Of a stretch of 50,641 bases of DNA, positions 25,144-33,153 are shown piece after piece (the stretch's first letter is position 1; each line of letters begins with the position of its first letter). The DNA is from JACVRW01 sp046735115 (GTDB lineage Bacteria; Actinomycetota; Thermoleophilia; Solirubrobacterales; Thermoleophilaceae). The stretch is from contig JBKPSR010000018.1 in assembly GCA_046735115.1 (NCBI GenBank), forward strand, positions 1-50,641. The letters run 5' to 3'. Made by a program: the position numbers and the translations under genes. The notes under the pieces are model-generated. The model saw only the letters and a program-made list of their open reading frames with translations, was not told the origin of the DNA and made no database searches.

Positions 25144-25461
25144 GAAGGCGCCGAAGCCCGAGAGCAGAGCGATCACGCGGTCGTCCGGCTGGGCGAAGTC
25201 GCCGCGCCGGATCGCGTCCTCGACCTCTCGGTGCCGTTGCCGCGCGTACACCGAGCAGAACACGCCCGCCACCGCGAAGCCGATTCCGATGGCGGTGTAT
25301 GGCCAGGTCGTCCCGCTCGCCACGGCCGGAACGAGCTTGCCGGCGCCGACCGCGACGGCGAAGGCCGTCAGGCTCGTCCGCCACCACGCGAGGTAGGTGC
25401 GCTCATTGGCCAGGTGCGTCCGCCGTGTGGCGTCGCCCGTCTCGCCCAGACGCGGTCCCAT
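25102..25461 (-). CDS. DUF202/YidH-type small membrane protein
   Basis: A 119-residue membrane protein with three helices. LANERTYLAWWRTSLTAFAVAVG is the DUF202 signature. Later helices are YTAIGIGFAVAGVFCSVYA and ALLSGFGAFLGVLLVVVLL. ATG 25461 is chosen because the signature begins about 18 residues after it; the frame is open upstream but without homology. Function of the family is unknown. Confidence 0.85.
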   Translation of the reverse strand: MGPRLGETGDATRRTHLANERTYLAWWRTSLTAFAVAVGAGKLVPAVASGTTWPYTAIGIGFAVAGVFCSVYARQRHREVEDAIRRGDFAQPDDRVIALLSGFGAFLGVLLVVVLLAEA

Positions 25462-25582
25462 CGCGCCCGAATCTACTTTGGCGCGACTGTGAGGAGCCTC
25501 ACACTGGCCACTCGACCCGCGCGGGGGAACGCGGCGTACACCAGGGAGCCAACACAGATGCATTTCCCAAGGAGCACCAACG

Positions 25583-26119
25583 ATGACCCTCAAAAACCCC
25601 CTCTCCCTCCTCCTCGCCGCCGCGGCGGTCGCGCTCGTGGCCTTTGCGGTCGCGGGCTGCGGCGGCGGCGGTGACGGCCAGGCGAGTGCCGCGCCGAGCA
25701 ACTCGATGGCCTCGGCCGGCTCCTCCACGGTCGGAGTCACTGACGTGAGCGGCCTCGGCAAGATCCTCGTAGACTCGACCGGTCGGACCGCCTACCTGTT
25801 CGAGAAGGACACCGGCCCGAAGAGCACCTGCTCGGGTGCCTGCGCCGCGGAGTGGCCGCCCGTCACCACGACGAGCAGGCCGACCGCCGGCGACGGGCTG
25901 ACCGCGTCCATGCTCGGGACGACGAAGCGCTCGGACGGCACGACGCAGGTGACGTACAACGGCCACCCGCTCTACCGCTACGCCGGCGACAACAAGGCGG
26001 GCGACGCGAACGGTCAGAATCTCGACTTCTTCGGCGGCGAGTGGCACGTGGTCTCCCCCGCCGGCCACGCGGTGCAAGGCAAGGCCAAGATGTCGGGAGG
26101 AAGCAGCTATGGCTACTAG
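25583..26119 (+). CDS. Secreted-repeat lipoprotein (COG4315-like)
   Basis: A 178-residue lipoprotein with a long hydrophobic signal and an AVAGC lipobox, then a Gly/Ser linker. Two family repeats follow: LVDSTGRTAYLFEKDTG with STCSGACAAEWPPV, and TYNGHPLYRYAGDNKAGDA with FGGEWHVVSPAG. These repeats are found in cell-surface proteins of unknown function; the conserved Cys pair could bind a metal or form a disulfide. AAGGAGC precedes the ATG. It overlaps the next gene by 11 bases. Confidence 0.9.
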   Translation: MTLKNPLSLLLAAAAVALVAFAVAGCGGGGDGQASAAPSNSMASAGSSTVGVTDVSGLGKILVDSTGRTAYLFEKDTGPKSTCSGACAAEWPPVTTTSRPTAGDGLTASMLGTTKRSDGTTQVTYNGHPLYRYAGDNKAGDANGQNLDFFGGEWHVVSPAGHAVQGKAKMSGGSSYGY

Positions 26120-26492
26120 CGCGCTGTGGCGAGCCGGGGCGGTCGCCCTCGCAGGCGAGGCGGTCGTGCACGTCCAGCAGTACTTCGCGCTCTTCCACGA
26201 GGTGCGCTGGATCGGCCCGCTCTTCATCGCGAACGCCGTCGCGTGCATGCTCGTGATCGCCGGCCTGTTGAACGGGCGGTCGCGCGACCTCGCGGCGCTC
26301 GCGGGAGTCGCCATCTCCGCCGTCGCGCTCACCAGCCTGATCGTGAGCTACGCGCACGGCCTGTTCGGCTGGCAGGAGGCCGGCTTCAGGCCGGTCATCG
26401 AGCTCACGGTGATCTTCGAGCTCGCCGCCGTCGTGCTGCTCTCGGCAGCACTGGCGGCGGCCTCGACGTCAGCGCGTCTCGTGACCCACTGA
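26109..26492 (+). CDS. Four-helix membrane protein, function unknown
   Basis: A 127-residue integral membrane protein with four hydrophobic helices: ALWRAGAVALAGEAVVHVQQ, IANAVACMLVIAGLL, LAGVAISAVALTSLIVSYAH and ELTVIFELAAVVLLSAAL. His and Gln residues sit in the first loop (HVQQYFALFHEVRW). The gene overlaps the secreted-repeat lipoprotein and is probably co-translated. A GGGAGGA ribosome site lies inside the upstream gene. Confidence 0.78.
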   Translation: MATSALWRAGAVALAGEAVVHVQQYFALFHEVRWIGPLFIANAVACMLVIAGLLNGRSRDLAALAGVAISAVALTSLIVSYAHGLFGWQEAGFRPVIELTVIFELAAVVLLSAALAAASTSARLVTH

Positions 26493-26577
26493 CGCGAGCG
26501 GCCCGGGCTATGTAGCGAGGTCTGGATAGCCGCACCTACGTTGTCGGCGAGCCGTCACCCGGACACCTGGTAGCTCC

Positions 26578-26616
26578 CATGTGCTGAGGCTCCGTTTCGC
26601 GGAGCCTCAGCACATG
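26578..26616. repeat. 17-bp perfect hairpin, 5-base loop, ending on a start codon
   Basis: Arms 26578-26594 and 26600-26616 are perfectly complementary (arm reads catgtgctgaggctccg), with loop tttcg. The last three bases of the right arm are the ATG at 26614. No T-run follows, so it is not a classic intrinsic terminator, though it could still end the upstream membrane-protein transcript. Confidence 0.85.
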
Positions 26617-26773
26617 AGCACAACGCTGATCGAACGCGTCGTCCTCCAGCCACTCTCGCCTGGCCCCCGATCGAAGCGAGCGCGGCCTGTACGCGCTGGG
26701 AATTCTGGCGCTGGCTCTGCATCTGCTGATCACCGCGCTGGCCGGCCCGGCCACCACCTTCGCCGGCGTCGGA

Positions 26774-27796
26774 TTGATCGCCGCCCTCGCGGCTGCCGCA
26801 CTCGCGCCCTACTCCCGGCTTCGTCGTCGCACGCGGGTCGCCTGGAGCGGTGCGCTCGGCCTGGTCGTGACCGGCACGCTCGGGAGCTCGGACGTGCTGG
26901 GACTCACGGCGTCCGGAGTCAGCGCCAGCGAGGCGAGCGGAGTCGTCGCGGCGATCGGCGGCCTGGTGCTGATCGCGGCGGCCGTCGCCGCACTGCGGTC
27001 ACCGCGCGAGCCCGCGCAACCGCGGCGCGTGCTCCGCGGAATCGGCTGGGCGTCGGGCGCGCTGGTCGTCGCCGCCTTCGTCCTCTTCCCGCTGACCCTG
27101 ACGCTGACGACCACGCACGCGCCCCGACTTCCGATCTCGGAGACGGCGCTCGGCTGGCCGCATCAGGAGCTACGGATCGCCATGCGCGACGGGGGCGAGG
27201 TCTCGGCGTGGTACGTGCCGTCCCGGAACGGCGCCGCGGTGTTGCTGATCCACGGCTCAGGCGGCAGCCGCGCGCGGGTGGCCGACCGCGCTCGGATGCT
27301 CGCACGCAACGGGTACGGGGTGCTCGCGCTCGACCTCCCCGGGAATGGCGAAAGCGACGGCCGCTCGAGCGGGCTCGGCTGGACCGCGCAGCCCGGGATC
27401 GATGCTGCGCTCGACTTCCTGTCGACCCGCAGCGAGGTCGACCCGCGGCGGATTGCGGGATTCGGAGTATCGCTCGGCGGAGAGGTGCTGCTCGACGCCG
27501 CCTCCCATGACCGCAGGCTGAGCGCGGTGATCTCAGACGGCGCCGCGCGCTCCACCATCGGCAGCGACCTCAACGCACCCGAGGGTCCCGCCGGGCTTCT
27601 GCAGAAGGCGCAGCTGCAGATCGGCATGCAGCTGATCCGCGCAGTCTCCGGCACTCGCCCCGCACCTCCGCTCGAAGACGTCGTTGAGCGGATCGCGCCG
27701 CGGCCCGTGCTGCTCGTGGCCAGCGGACACGGTGCGGAGGTGAGGGCTAACCACATCTACCGCGACGCTGTGGGCGCCGGCGCGAGCTGTGGGTGA
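26774..27796 (+). CDS. Alpha/beta hydrolase with N-terminal membrane segments, apparently frameshifted at both ends
   Basis: The N-terminal third has several hydrophobic segments. The hydrolase domain has VLLIHGSGGSRARV (oxyanion region), GVLALDLPGNGESDG and the nucleophile elbow GFGVSLGGEVLL. The uninterrupted frame starts only at TTG 26774, yet coding-like membrane sequence continues upstream in the same frame to about 26669. It would join ATG 26614 if one base of the C5 run at 26664-26668 were removed. At the 3' end the frame stops at 27796, but the conserved end, with the likely catalytic His (PEARHTGGL), continues in another frame to 27927. Sequence error and true decay are both possible. 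Confidence 0.75.
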   Translation: MIAALAAAALAPYSRLRRRTRVAWSGALGLVVTGTLGSSDVLGLTASGVSASEASGVVAAIGGLVLIAAAVAALRSPREPAQPRRVLRGIGWASGALVVAAFVLFPLTLTLTTTHAPRLPISETALGWPHQELRIAMRDGGEVSAWYVPSRNGAAVLLIHGSGGSRARVADRARMLARNGYGVLALDLPGNGESDGRSSGLGWTAQPGIDAALDFLSTRSEVDPRRIAGFGVSLGGEVLLDAASHDRRLSAVISDGAARSTIGSDLNAPEGPAGLLQKAQLQIGMQLIRAVSGTRPAPPLEDVVERIAPRPVLLVASGHGAEVRANHIYRDAVGAGASCG

Positions 27797-27927
27797 TCCC
27801 CGAGGCGCGCCATACCGGCGGACTGAGGTCGCGCCCCGCCGAGTACGAGAAACGCACGATCGGCTTCCTGGCCCACGCTCTGCGCGCGGCCGGCGACGAA
27901 GGCAACCGAGCGAGACTCAGTGGCTGA
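27784..27927 (+). other. Displaced 3' end of the alpha/beta hydrolase gene
   Basis: This frame reads ELWVIPEARHTGGLRSRPAE and continues to a stop at 27927, the expected C-terminal end of an alpha/beta hydrolase with the catalytic His. It lies one frame away from the gene body at 26774. A single missing base in the GC repeat around 27775-27785 would explain it. Its last 11 bases overlap the convergent gene at 27917. Confidence 0.65.
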
Positions 27928-28441
27928 GCGGCGGAAAGTTCGCCGGGTGCCTGCGCAGATCTCGATGCAGCATCCGTGAGAGCACCGCGGCGAGTGCGAT
28001 GAGCGCTACGAGCATGGCGGCATCCGCCGCCTCGTGGTTGCGCGCGAGCGCAACGAGGGCCACCAGCGCGGCGAGCGCGACCAGCATCAGCGAGATGACG
28101 CGGTGGAAGCGTCCCGCCTCCGAATGCGGCCAGGGGTCCATCGGCTGTACGATCTCGCGCCCCTCGTCCGAGTCCGTGCAGCGCCCCTTCACCGGGCAGC
28201 CGTTACACACGTGTGCCCTGGCGCGATAGCGGATCACCCGCCGCTCGTGATCGTGTTCGTGGAGCCACAGATGCTCACCCTCGGGACAGACCCAGGCATC
28301 CTGCTGCTCGCTGTACTCGAACCCCGCGGTGCGAAAGCGGAGCGAGCGCCGATGCGTGTGTGCCGAGAGCCACTCGAGCATGAGCGCGCATCCCATGAGG
28401 GCTCCCGCGTAGCCGGCGGCGATGATCGCCTCGGAGCTCAT
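27917..28441 (-). CDS. Membrane protein with transposase-like zinc ribbon, linked to norB
   Basis: A 174-residue protein with a hydrophobic N-terminal segment (IIAAGYAGALMGCALMLEWL), a central Cys-rich region and two C-terminal helices. The centre reads DAWVCPEGEHLWLH, then RRVIRYRARAHVCNGCPVKG and RCTDSDEGREI. This C-x-n-C-x2-C-x5-C layout, and the RYRA/C..CP..C.T pattern, closely resembles the zinc-binding insert of IS1182-type DDE transposases, but no catalytic domain is present. The ATG overlaps the norB stop (ATGA), so it is translated with nitric oxide reductase. Function unknown. Confidence 0.8.
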   Translation of the reverse strand: MSSEAIIAAGYAGALMGCALMLEWLSAHTHRRSLRFRTAGFEYSEQQDAWVCPEGEHLWLHEHDHERRVIRYRARAHVCNGCPVKGRCTDSDEGREIVQPMDPWPHSEAGRFHRVISLMLVALAALVALVALARNHEAADAAMLVALIALAAVLSRMLHRDLRRHPANFPPLSH

Positions 28442-30768
28442 GTCACCCTCGCCGCCGCCGCTTCCTCGCCGCTGACAGCGGCCAGCCCCTCGGGTTGGGT
28501 CACGTCCGTGAACAGGATGTCCTCAGGCTCTTCGAGCGTCACGCGCTTGACGGTGTGGCGGATCCCGATCCACGCGATGTACAGCACGGGCAGCGCCCCG
28601 CCAACGATGAAGACGATGTCGCCGGGAAGCCGCAGCCACTCGATGAGGGCATTCGTGTCGTTGGTGAGAAACGCCAGGTCGCGGGCTTCCCAGTAGCCGT
28701 CGTTGACCGACTTGTAGAGCTGCGCGATGCCGAGCGGCAGCAGGGTGGCGAAGCACATCCAGGCGAGCCCCAGGTTCGTCGACCAGAACGCGATGCGCGC
28801 CCATCGCTCCGGCCATCGCTCGGCCGGGATCAGGTAGCGGAGGCAGAACATCGCCAAGCCGATGGCGAGCATCCCATAGACGCCCATCATCGCGGCGTGC
28901 CCGTGGTTGGCGGTAAGTGCGGTGCCGATCTCGTAGTACGAGACAACCGGCAGGTTGATCAGAAACCCGAAGATGCCGGCCCCCAAGAAGTTCCAGAACC
29001 CGACGGACACGAGAAACAGCACCGCCCAGCGGTGCGGAAAGGGCGTGCGCGACCGCGACTCCTGCGCCGCGCCCAGCTGGAGGAACGACCACGCTTCAAC
29101 GGTGAGGAAGGTGAGCGGGATGACCTCGGCGGCGCTGAAGAACGCGCCGAGGGCCATGTGCTCCGCGGGCTCGCCCGAGAAGTAGAGGTGGTGCATCGTC
29201 CCGATCACCCCGCCCGCGGAGTAGAGGACGATGTCGAGCAATATCACGAGGAGCGCCACCCGCTCGCGAACGACCCCCAGCAAGACGAACATGTAGGCGA
29301 CCATCACCGTGGTGAAGAGCTCGAGGAAGTCCTCCACCCACAGGTGGACAACCCAGAAGCGCCAGAACTCGTTCACGGTGAAGTGCTGGCCGGTCTGCGC
29401 GATCAGGCCCACCGCGTAGAACGCCGGGATCGCAAGCGCGGCCATGAAGAAGAGCCAGGGCATGTTCCCGGCGTGCTCGTCCCGGAGCCGCCCCCGGAGG
29501 ACCCGCCAGATCATGAACACCCAGACGAACAACCCCGCTGTGAGCAGCACCTGCCAGATGCGCGCGAGGTCCAGGTATTCGAAGCCCTGGAGCCCGAACC
29601 AGTTGGTCGCCGCTTGTCCCAGCACGCCGTGGATCCCGAGATAGGACCCGATCAAGGTGCCGAACACGACAACCGCCAGCGCGCCGAGCAGGATGAATGC
29701 GAGCCTCCCCTGGCCGCGCGGCTCACGCCTCGCGATCATCGGAGCGAGGAAGATGCCGGCGGCCACGAAGGACGTGGCGACCCAGAAGATCGCCAGCTGG
29801 ACATGCCAGGTCCGCATCAGGTTGAACGGGAATGCCGTGGCGAGGTTGATGCCGAAGAAATCCGCGATGTCGGCCCTGTAGTGCTGCGACGCAGCTCCGA
29901 CCAGCGTCTGGAGCACGAACAGCGCGGCCATCACGAAGAAGAACCAGGCGCACGCTCGCTGGGCGGGCGTGAGCGCCACTTCCCCCGGGGTGCGGAAGCT
30001 CAGCGATGCCTGTTCGCGCCCGTGCCACCCGAGCAAGTTCCAGCGGCCGAAAGCAGCGAACAGGAGCCCGATGCCACCGAGCAGAGCGGTCAGCGACAGA
30101 ACCGACCAGACGATCACATTGGCGGTCGGGCGGTTGTTGACCCGCGGCTCGGGCGGCCAGTTGTTCGTGTACGAGTAGTTGTGATTCGGCCGCTCCGCGG
30201 CGCTGGCCCATGCGGTCCATCCGAAGAAGGCAGTCAGTGCCGCGAGGTCGCGGCGGTCGGTGATCGCGTCGGGGCGCAGGCCGTGCTCCGTCGTCGGGTC
30301 GGAGAAGAAGCGCGCGTAGTGGCGCACCAGCCGGCGGTGAGCTCGCGCTTGCGGCGACGTGAGCGCCAGCACGCCCGTCGCCTTGTTGTAGCGATTGGCT
30401 CTGAAGTCCTCGATCGTGCGCCTCGCCGCGCTGTCGGAGCGCTCCCCGCCATAGCTTCGCCTGACCTGGTCGGCCGCCCGGCGCAGATAGTCGGCCGTGT
30501 AGTCCGGGCCCAGGTAGGCGCCATGCCCGAACACCGAGCCGTACTCCATGAGGCCGCTGTTCAGGAAGACCTCCTGTCCGCGCTCGACGTCGCGCTCGGT
30601 GTACAGCACCGCACCAGCCGGGTCCACGACGCGGGTCGGTATGGGCGGCTTTGCCTGGTAGGTGCGGTAGGCGAGCAGCCCGAGTACGAAGAACCCGAAC
30701 AGCATCACCAGGACAACAGCCTGCAGCCAGCCCTTGGAGACGAGCAGAGCCCGGCGCTCTCGGGGCAC
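28438..30768 (-). CDS. norB: Quinol-dependent nitric oxide reductase (qNOR)
   Basis: Membrane enzyme that reduces two NO to N2O using quinol; 776 residues, the single-chain length. It has the N-terminal cytochrome-c-like fused region without a CxxCH haem motif (ERGQEVFLNSGLMEYGSVFG), then about twelve helices. Metal-ligand sites are TWHVQLAIFW, WVVHLWVEDFLELF (His and Glu at the FeB site), GTMHHLYF and TANHGHAAMMGVYG. The GTG start has a GAGGAGG ribosome site. No nirK/nirS is present, so NO detoxification is as likely as denitrification. It lies divergent from a LuxR-type regulator. Confidence 0.95.
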   Translation of the reverse strand: MPRERRALLVSKGWLQAVVLVMLFGFFVLGLLAYRTYQAKPPIPTRVVDPAGAVLYTERDVERGQEVFLNSGLMEYGSVFGHGAYLGPDYTADYLRRAADQVRRSYGGERSDSAARRTIEDFRANRYNKATGVLALTSPQARAHRRLVRHYARFFSDPTTEHGLRPDAITDRRDLAALTAFFGWTAWASAAERPNHNYSYTNNWPPEPRVNNRPTANVIVWSVLSLTALLGGIGLLFAAFGRWNLLGWHGREQASLSFRTPGEVALTPAQRACAWFFFVMAALFVLQTLVGAASQHYRADIADFFGINLATAFPFNLMRTWHVQLAIFWVATSFVAAGIFLAPMIARREPRGQGRLAFILLGALAVVVFGTLIGSYLGIHGVLGQAATNWFGLQGFEYLDLARIWQVLLTAGLFVWVFMIWRVLRGRLRDEHAGNMPWLFFMAALAIPAFYAVGLIAQTGQHFTVNEFWRFWVVHLWVEDFLELFTTVMVAYMFVLLGVVRERVALLVILLDIVLYSAGGVIGTMHHLYFSGEPAEHMALGAFFSAAEVIPLTFLTVEAWSFLQLGAAQESRSRTPFPHRWAVLFLVSVGFWNFLGAGIFGFLINLPVVSYYEIGTALTANHGHAAMMGVYGMLAIGLAMFCLRYLIPAERWPERWARIAFWSTNLGLAWMCFATLLPLGIAQLYKSVNDGYWEARDLAFLTNDTNALIEWLRLPGDIVFIVGGALPVLYIAWIGIRHTVKRVTLEEPEDILFTDVTQPEGLAAVSGEEAAAARVT

Positions 30769-30803
30769 GCGATCCTCCTCTCAACAAGTCCGAAGGCGCG
30801 GCC

Positions 30804-30865
30804 ACTATAAGTCTGCCAGGCGTGCTCTCAGCGCCTGCGGACGGTTATTACGTAGTTGTCCGCAG
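30804..30865 (-). promoter_or_regulatory. norB promoter region with an upstream dyad
   Basis: On the minus strand TATAGT (30809-30804) is a good -10 for norB, but the expected -35 position is poor, which suggests activation. An 8-bp perfect inverted repeat CTGCGGAC-N15-GTCCGCAG spans 30835-30865. Its centre is about 53 bases upstream of the expected start, a normal activator position. The neighbouring LuxR-type protein is the obvious candidate ligand. Confidence 0.6.
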
Positions 30866-30921
30866 ACGGTCTGCAGGACCACCCCGATGCCCCGCACTCG
30901 GCGTCGGCCTACGTTCCGTCC

Positions 30922-31431
30922 GTGCGACCAAGGGTGCTGGTAGCAGGCGGTCAGGCGCTGCTCTCTGAACTGCGCGCGGCGGACGGCGACCTGTACGTGA
31001 TCGGCCACGCGCGGTCGCTCGACGACGCGGACGAGGCCCTTCGGGCACAGCGCCCGAGCGTCCTCGTGCTGGATCCTGAGTTGTGCCACGCCGAAGGGCT
31101 GTGTTCACTTCCGTCGCTGCGGCGAGCGTCACCCGAGACGGCGATTGTGCTGCCGCCGGCAGGTGCACCGGGGCCGCGTCTCGTCCGGGCGGTCCGCTTG
31201 GCCGCGCGCGACTTCGAGCGGCGGCGTGGCGCGGACGGGCTCACGGTGCGCGAGCGCGACATCGTGCGGCTGGTGGCCCTCGGCCATACGAGCCGCGAGA
31301 TCGCGAAGCGCCTCGTGCTCAGCGTCCGCACGGTCGAGACTCACCGTGCCCGGGTCCAGCGCCGCCTCGCCCTCTCGTCGCGGGCGGAGCTGGTCCGGTG
31401 GGCGCTCGACCACGGCCTGCTATCTCCCTGA
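30922..31431 (+). CDS. LuxR-type (NarL-like) response regulator
   Basis: A 169-residue protein. The N-terminal part is a receiver-like fold (RVLVAGGQALLSEL... PSVLVLDPEL) with Asp at the phosphoacceptor position, but the acidic pair near the N-terminus is absent. The C-terminal LuxR helix-turn-helix is LTVRERDIVRLVALGHTSRE then VRTVETHRARVQRRLALSSR. GTG 30922 fits the domain start; a TTG at 30856 would add 22 residues. It is divergent from norB and probably controls it. No histidine kinase is adjacent. Confidence 0.85.
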   Translation: MRPRVLVAGGQALLSELRAADGDLYVIGHARSLDDADEALRAQRPSVLVLDPELCHAEGLCSLPSLRRASPETAIVLPPAGAPGPRLVRAVRLAARDFERRRGADGLTVRERDIVRLVALGHTSREIAKRLVLSVRTVETHRARVQRRLALSSRAELVRWALDHGLLSP

Positions 31432-31540
31432 CCGCTCAGTGGGGCGACCTCGCGGCCATGTGCCTGGCCGACTGACTCGCCACTCGCGCTTCGAACCGCC
31501 CAGGTACGCTGTGGCCGGCAGCGTTCCCCGAGGAGGTGCG

Positions 31541-31825
31541 GTGCACGTCCAGGTCCGACTCGGAAGCGGCCTTGCCGCGGCCGCCGGCACCAGCCGGCTG
31601 GGTATCGAGTTGCCCCACGACGCCACGGTCGAGACGCTCATCGAGCACCTCGGCGCCCTGGAGCCCGCGATCGCGGCTGGTCTCGAATCCGCGTTGCCGG
31701 TGGTCCGCGGCGTGCACGCGACGGGTGACCAGCGACTCGCCGAAGGCGACGAGGTCGCCCTCCTCATCCCGGTGGCCGGCGGCGCCGGCCTCATCCGACC
31801 CGCAAGGAGACAGACATGGCCGTAG
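31541..31825 (+). CDS. MoaD/ThiS-like ubiquitin-fold protein
   Basis: A 94-residue beta-grasp protein: VHVQVRLGSGLAAAAGTSRL, THDATVETL-like helix start, then EGDEVALLIPVAGG, the usual MoaD/ThiS C-terminal pattern. The di-glycine is not terminal: a short GAGLIRPARRQTWP tail follows it, so processing or a non-thiocarboxylate role must be considered. CGAGGAGG precedes the GTG. It overlaps the acetamidase gene by 10 bases and should be co-translated with it. Confidence 0.78.
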   Translation: MHVQVRLGSGLAAAAGTSRLGIELPHDATVETLIEHLGALEPAIAAGLESALPVVRGVHATGDQRLAEGDEVALLIPVAGGAGLIRPARRQTWP

Positions 31826-33153
31826 AGCCCGCGGCGCCGCCCGCATCGGTGGGCGAGGCGCACCAGACCGTGTTCGTGGACACCTTCACCGATGGCCTGA
31901 TCGGGCCGGATGTCGAGCTGCTCGGCCCGGTGGAGGACGGCGGGCACATCGTCGTCAACACCACCCCGGGCTGCTGGGGCCCGATGATCACGCCGTCGCT
32001 GCGTGGCGGCCACGAGGTCGCGCAGCCGGTCGCCGTCGCGGGCGCCGAGGTGGGCGATGCGATCGCGATCCGCATCAGGGACATCGAGGTCACCTCGATC
32101 GCCACCGCGTCGGGCAACGACCTGTCGCCGGAGGGCAGCTACAACGGCGACCCCTATTGCGCGGCGGTCTGCCCGGGCTGCGGGACCGAGTTCCCCGAGA
32201 CGCGGCTCGAGGGCATCGGGCAGGACGCCGTCCGCTGCGCGAACTGCGGGGCCGACGCCACGCCCTTCAAGTTCACGAACGGCTACACGATCGCCTTCGA
32301 CCACGGGCACCGGGTCGGGGTGACGCTGTCCCGCGAGTCCGCGGAGCGGATCGCGCGCGAGGCACCGCGCTACGCCGCCCTTCCGGAGCACTCGGTGCAG
32401 CATCCGATTCTCGCGTTCGCGCCGCACGACCTCGTCGGGCTCGCCACGCGGCTGCGCCCGTTCATGGGACAGCTGGGAACCACGCCGGCGACGACGATCC
32501 CGGACTCCCACAACGCGGGCGACTTCGGCTCGTTCCTGATCGGCGCCCCGCACCGGTACGCCCTCACCGCCGACGAGCTCGCCAAGCACCGGACGGACGG
32601 CCATATGGACATCGATGCCGTGCGCGCCGGCGCGATCGTGATCTGCCCGGTGAAGGTTCCGGGCGGCGGCGTCTACATGGGCGACATGCACGCGCTGCAG
32701 GGCGACGGTGAGATCGCGGGGCACACCTGCGACGTCTCCGGCACGGTCACGCTCCAGGCCGAGCTGATCAAGGGGCTCGGCATCGACGGGCCGCTGCTGT
32801 TCCCGCTCGAGGAGGACCTGCCGTTCCTCGCCCGGCCGCTGTCCGGCTCCGAGCGCTCGCGCGCCGAGGCGCTCGCGCGCGAATGGGGCCTCGACGCCAT
32901 CGAGGAGTCGGCGCCGATCTCCGTGGTGGGCAGCGGGCCCGACCTCAACAGCGCGACGGACAACGGGCTGCAGCGCGCCGCAGAGCTGCTCTCGATGGAG
33001 GTGCCCGAGCTGATGAACCGGGCGACGATCAGCGGGGCGATCGAGATCGGCCGGCACCCGGGCGTCGTGCAGGTCACGTTCCGGGCGCCGCTGGAGCGGC
33101 TCGAGGCGCGAGGCCTGCTCCCCTACGTCCATGACCAGTACGGAGGCGGGTGA
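31816..33153 (+). CDS. Acetamidase/formamidase family protein with zinc-ribbon insert
   Basis: A 445-residue metal-dependent amidohydrolase of the FmdA/AmdA family, which releases ammonia from formamide or acetamide. It has the family segments TFTDGLIGP, GHIVVNTTPGCWGP, PDSHNAGDFGSFLIGAP and PVKVPGGGVYMGDMHALQGDGE (metal/active-site region). An insert near residue 120 carries CPGCGTEF and RCANCG, a CxxC...CxxC zinc ribbon that I would not expect in short classical members. It sits between the MoaD-like gene and a lipoprotein gene, overlapping both. Confidence 0.88.
   Translation: MAVEPAAPPASVGEAHQTVFVDTFTDGLIGPDVELLGPVEDGGHIVVNTTPGCWGPMITPSLRGGHEVAQPVAVAGAEVGDAIAIRIRDIEVTSIATASGNDLSPEGSYNGDPYCAAVCPGCGTEFPETRLEGIGQDAVRCANCGADATPFKFTNGYTIAFDHGHRVGVTLSRESAERIAREAPRYAALPEHSVQHPILAFAPHDLVGLATRLRPFMGQLGTTPATTIPDSHNAGDFGSFLIGAPHRYALTADELAKHRTDGHMDIDAVRAGAIVICPVKVPGGGVYMGDMHALQGDGEIAGHTCDVSGTVTLQAELIKGLGIDGPLLFPLEEDLPFLARPLSGSERSRAEALAREWGLDAIEESAPISVVGSGPDLNSATDNGLQRAAELLSMEVPELMNRATISGAIEIGRHPGVVQVTFRAPLERLEARGLLPYVHDQYGGG

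Noticed and set aside
27917..28441. Reading the Cys-rich protein as a broken insertion sequence
   Set aside because: There is no DDE catalytic domain, no terminal inverted repeats, and the frame is intact with membrane helices and an overlap with norB.
28495..30810. 771-codon frame antisense to norB, and similar long antisense frames at 1405-2664, 10214-12112, 31420-33312 and 36330-38009
   Set aside because: Products are rich in Arg, Glu, Asp and Gln with no domains, and each lies opposite a gene with clear catalytic motifs. High third-position GC creates such frames.
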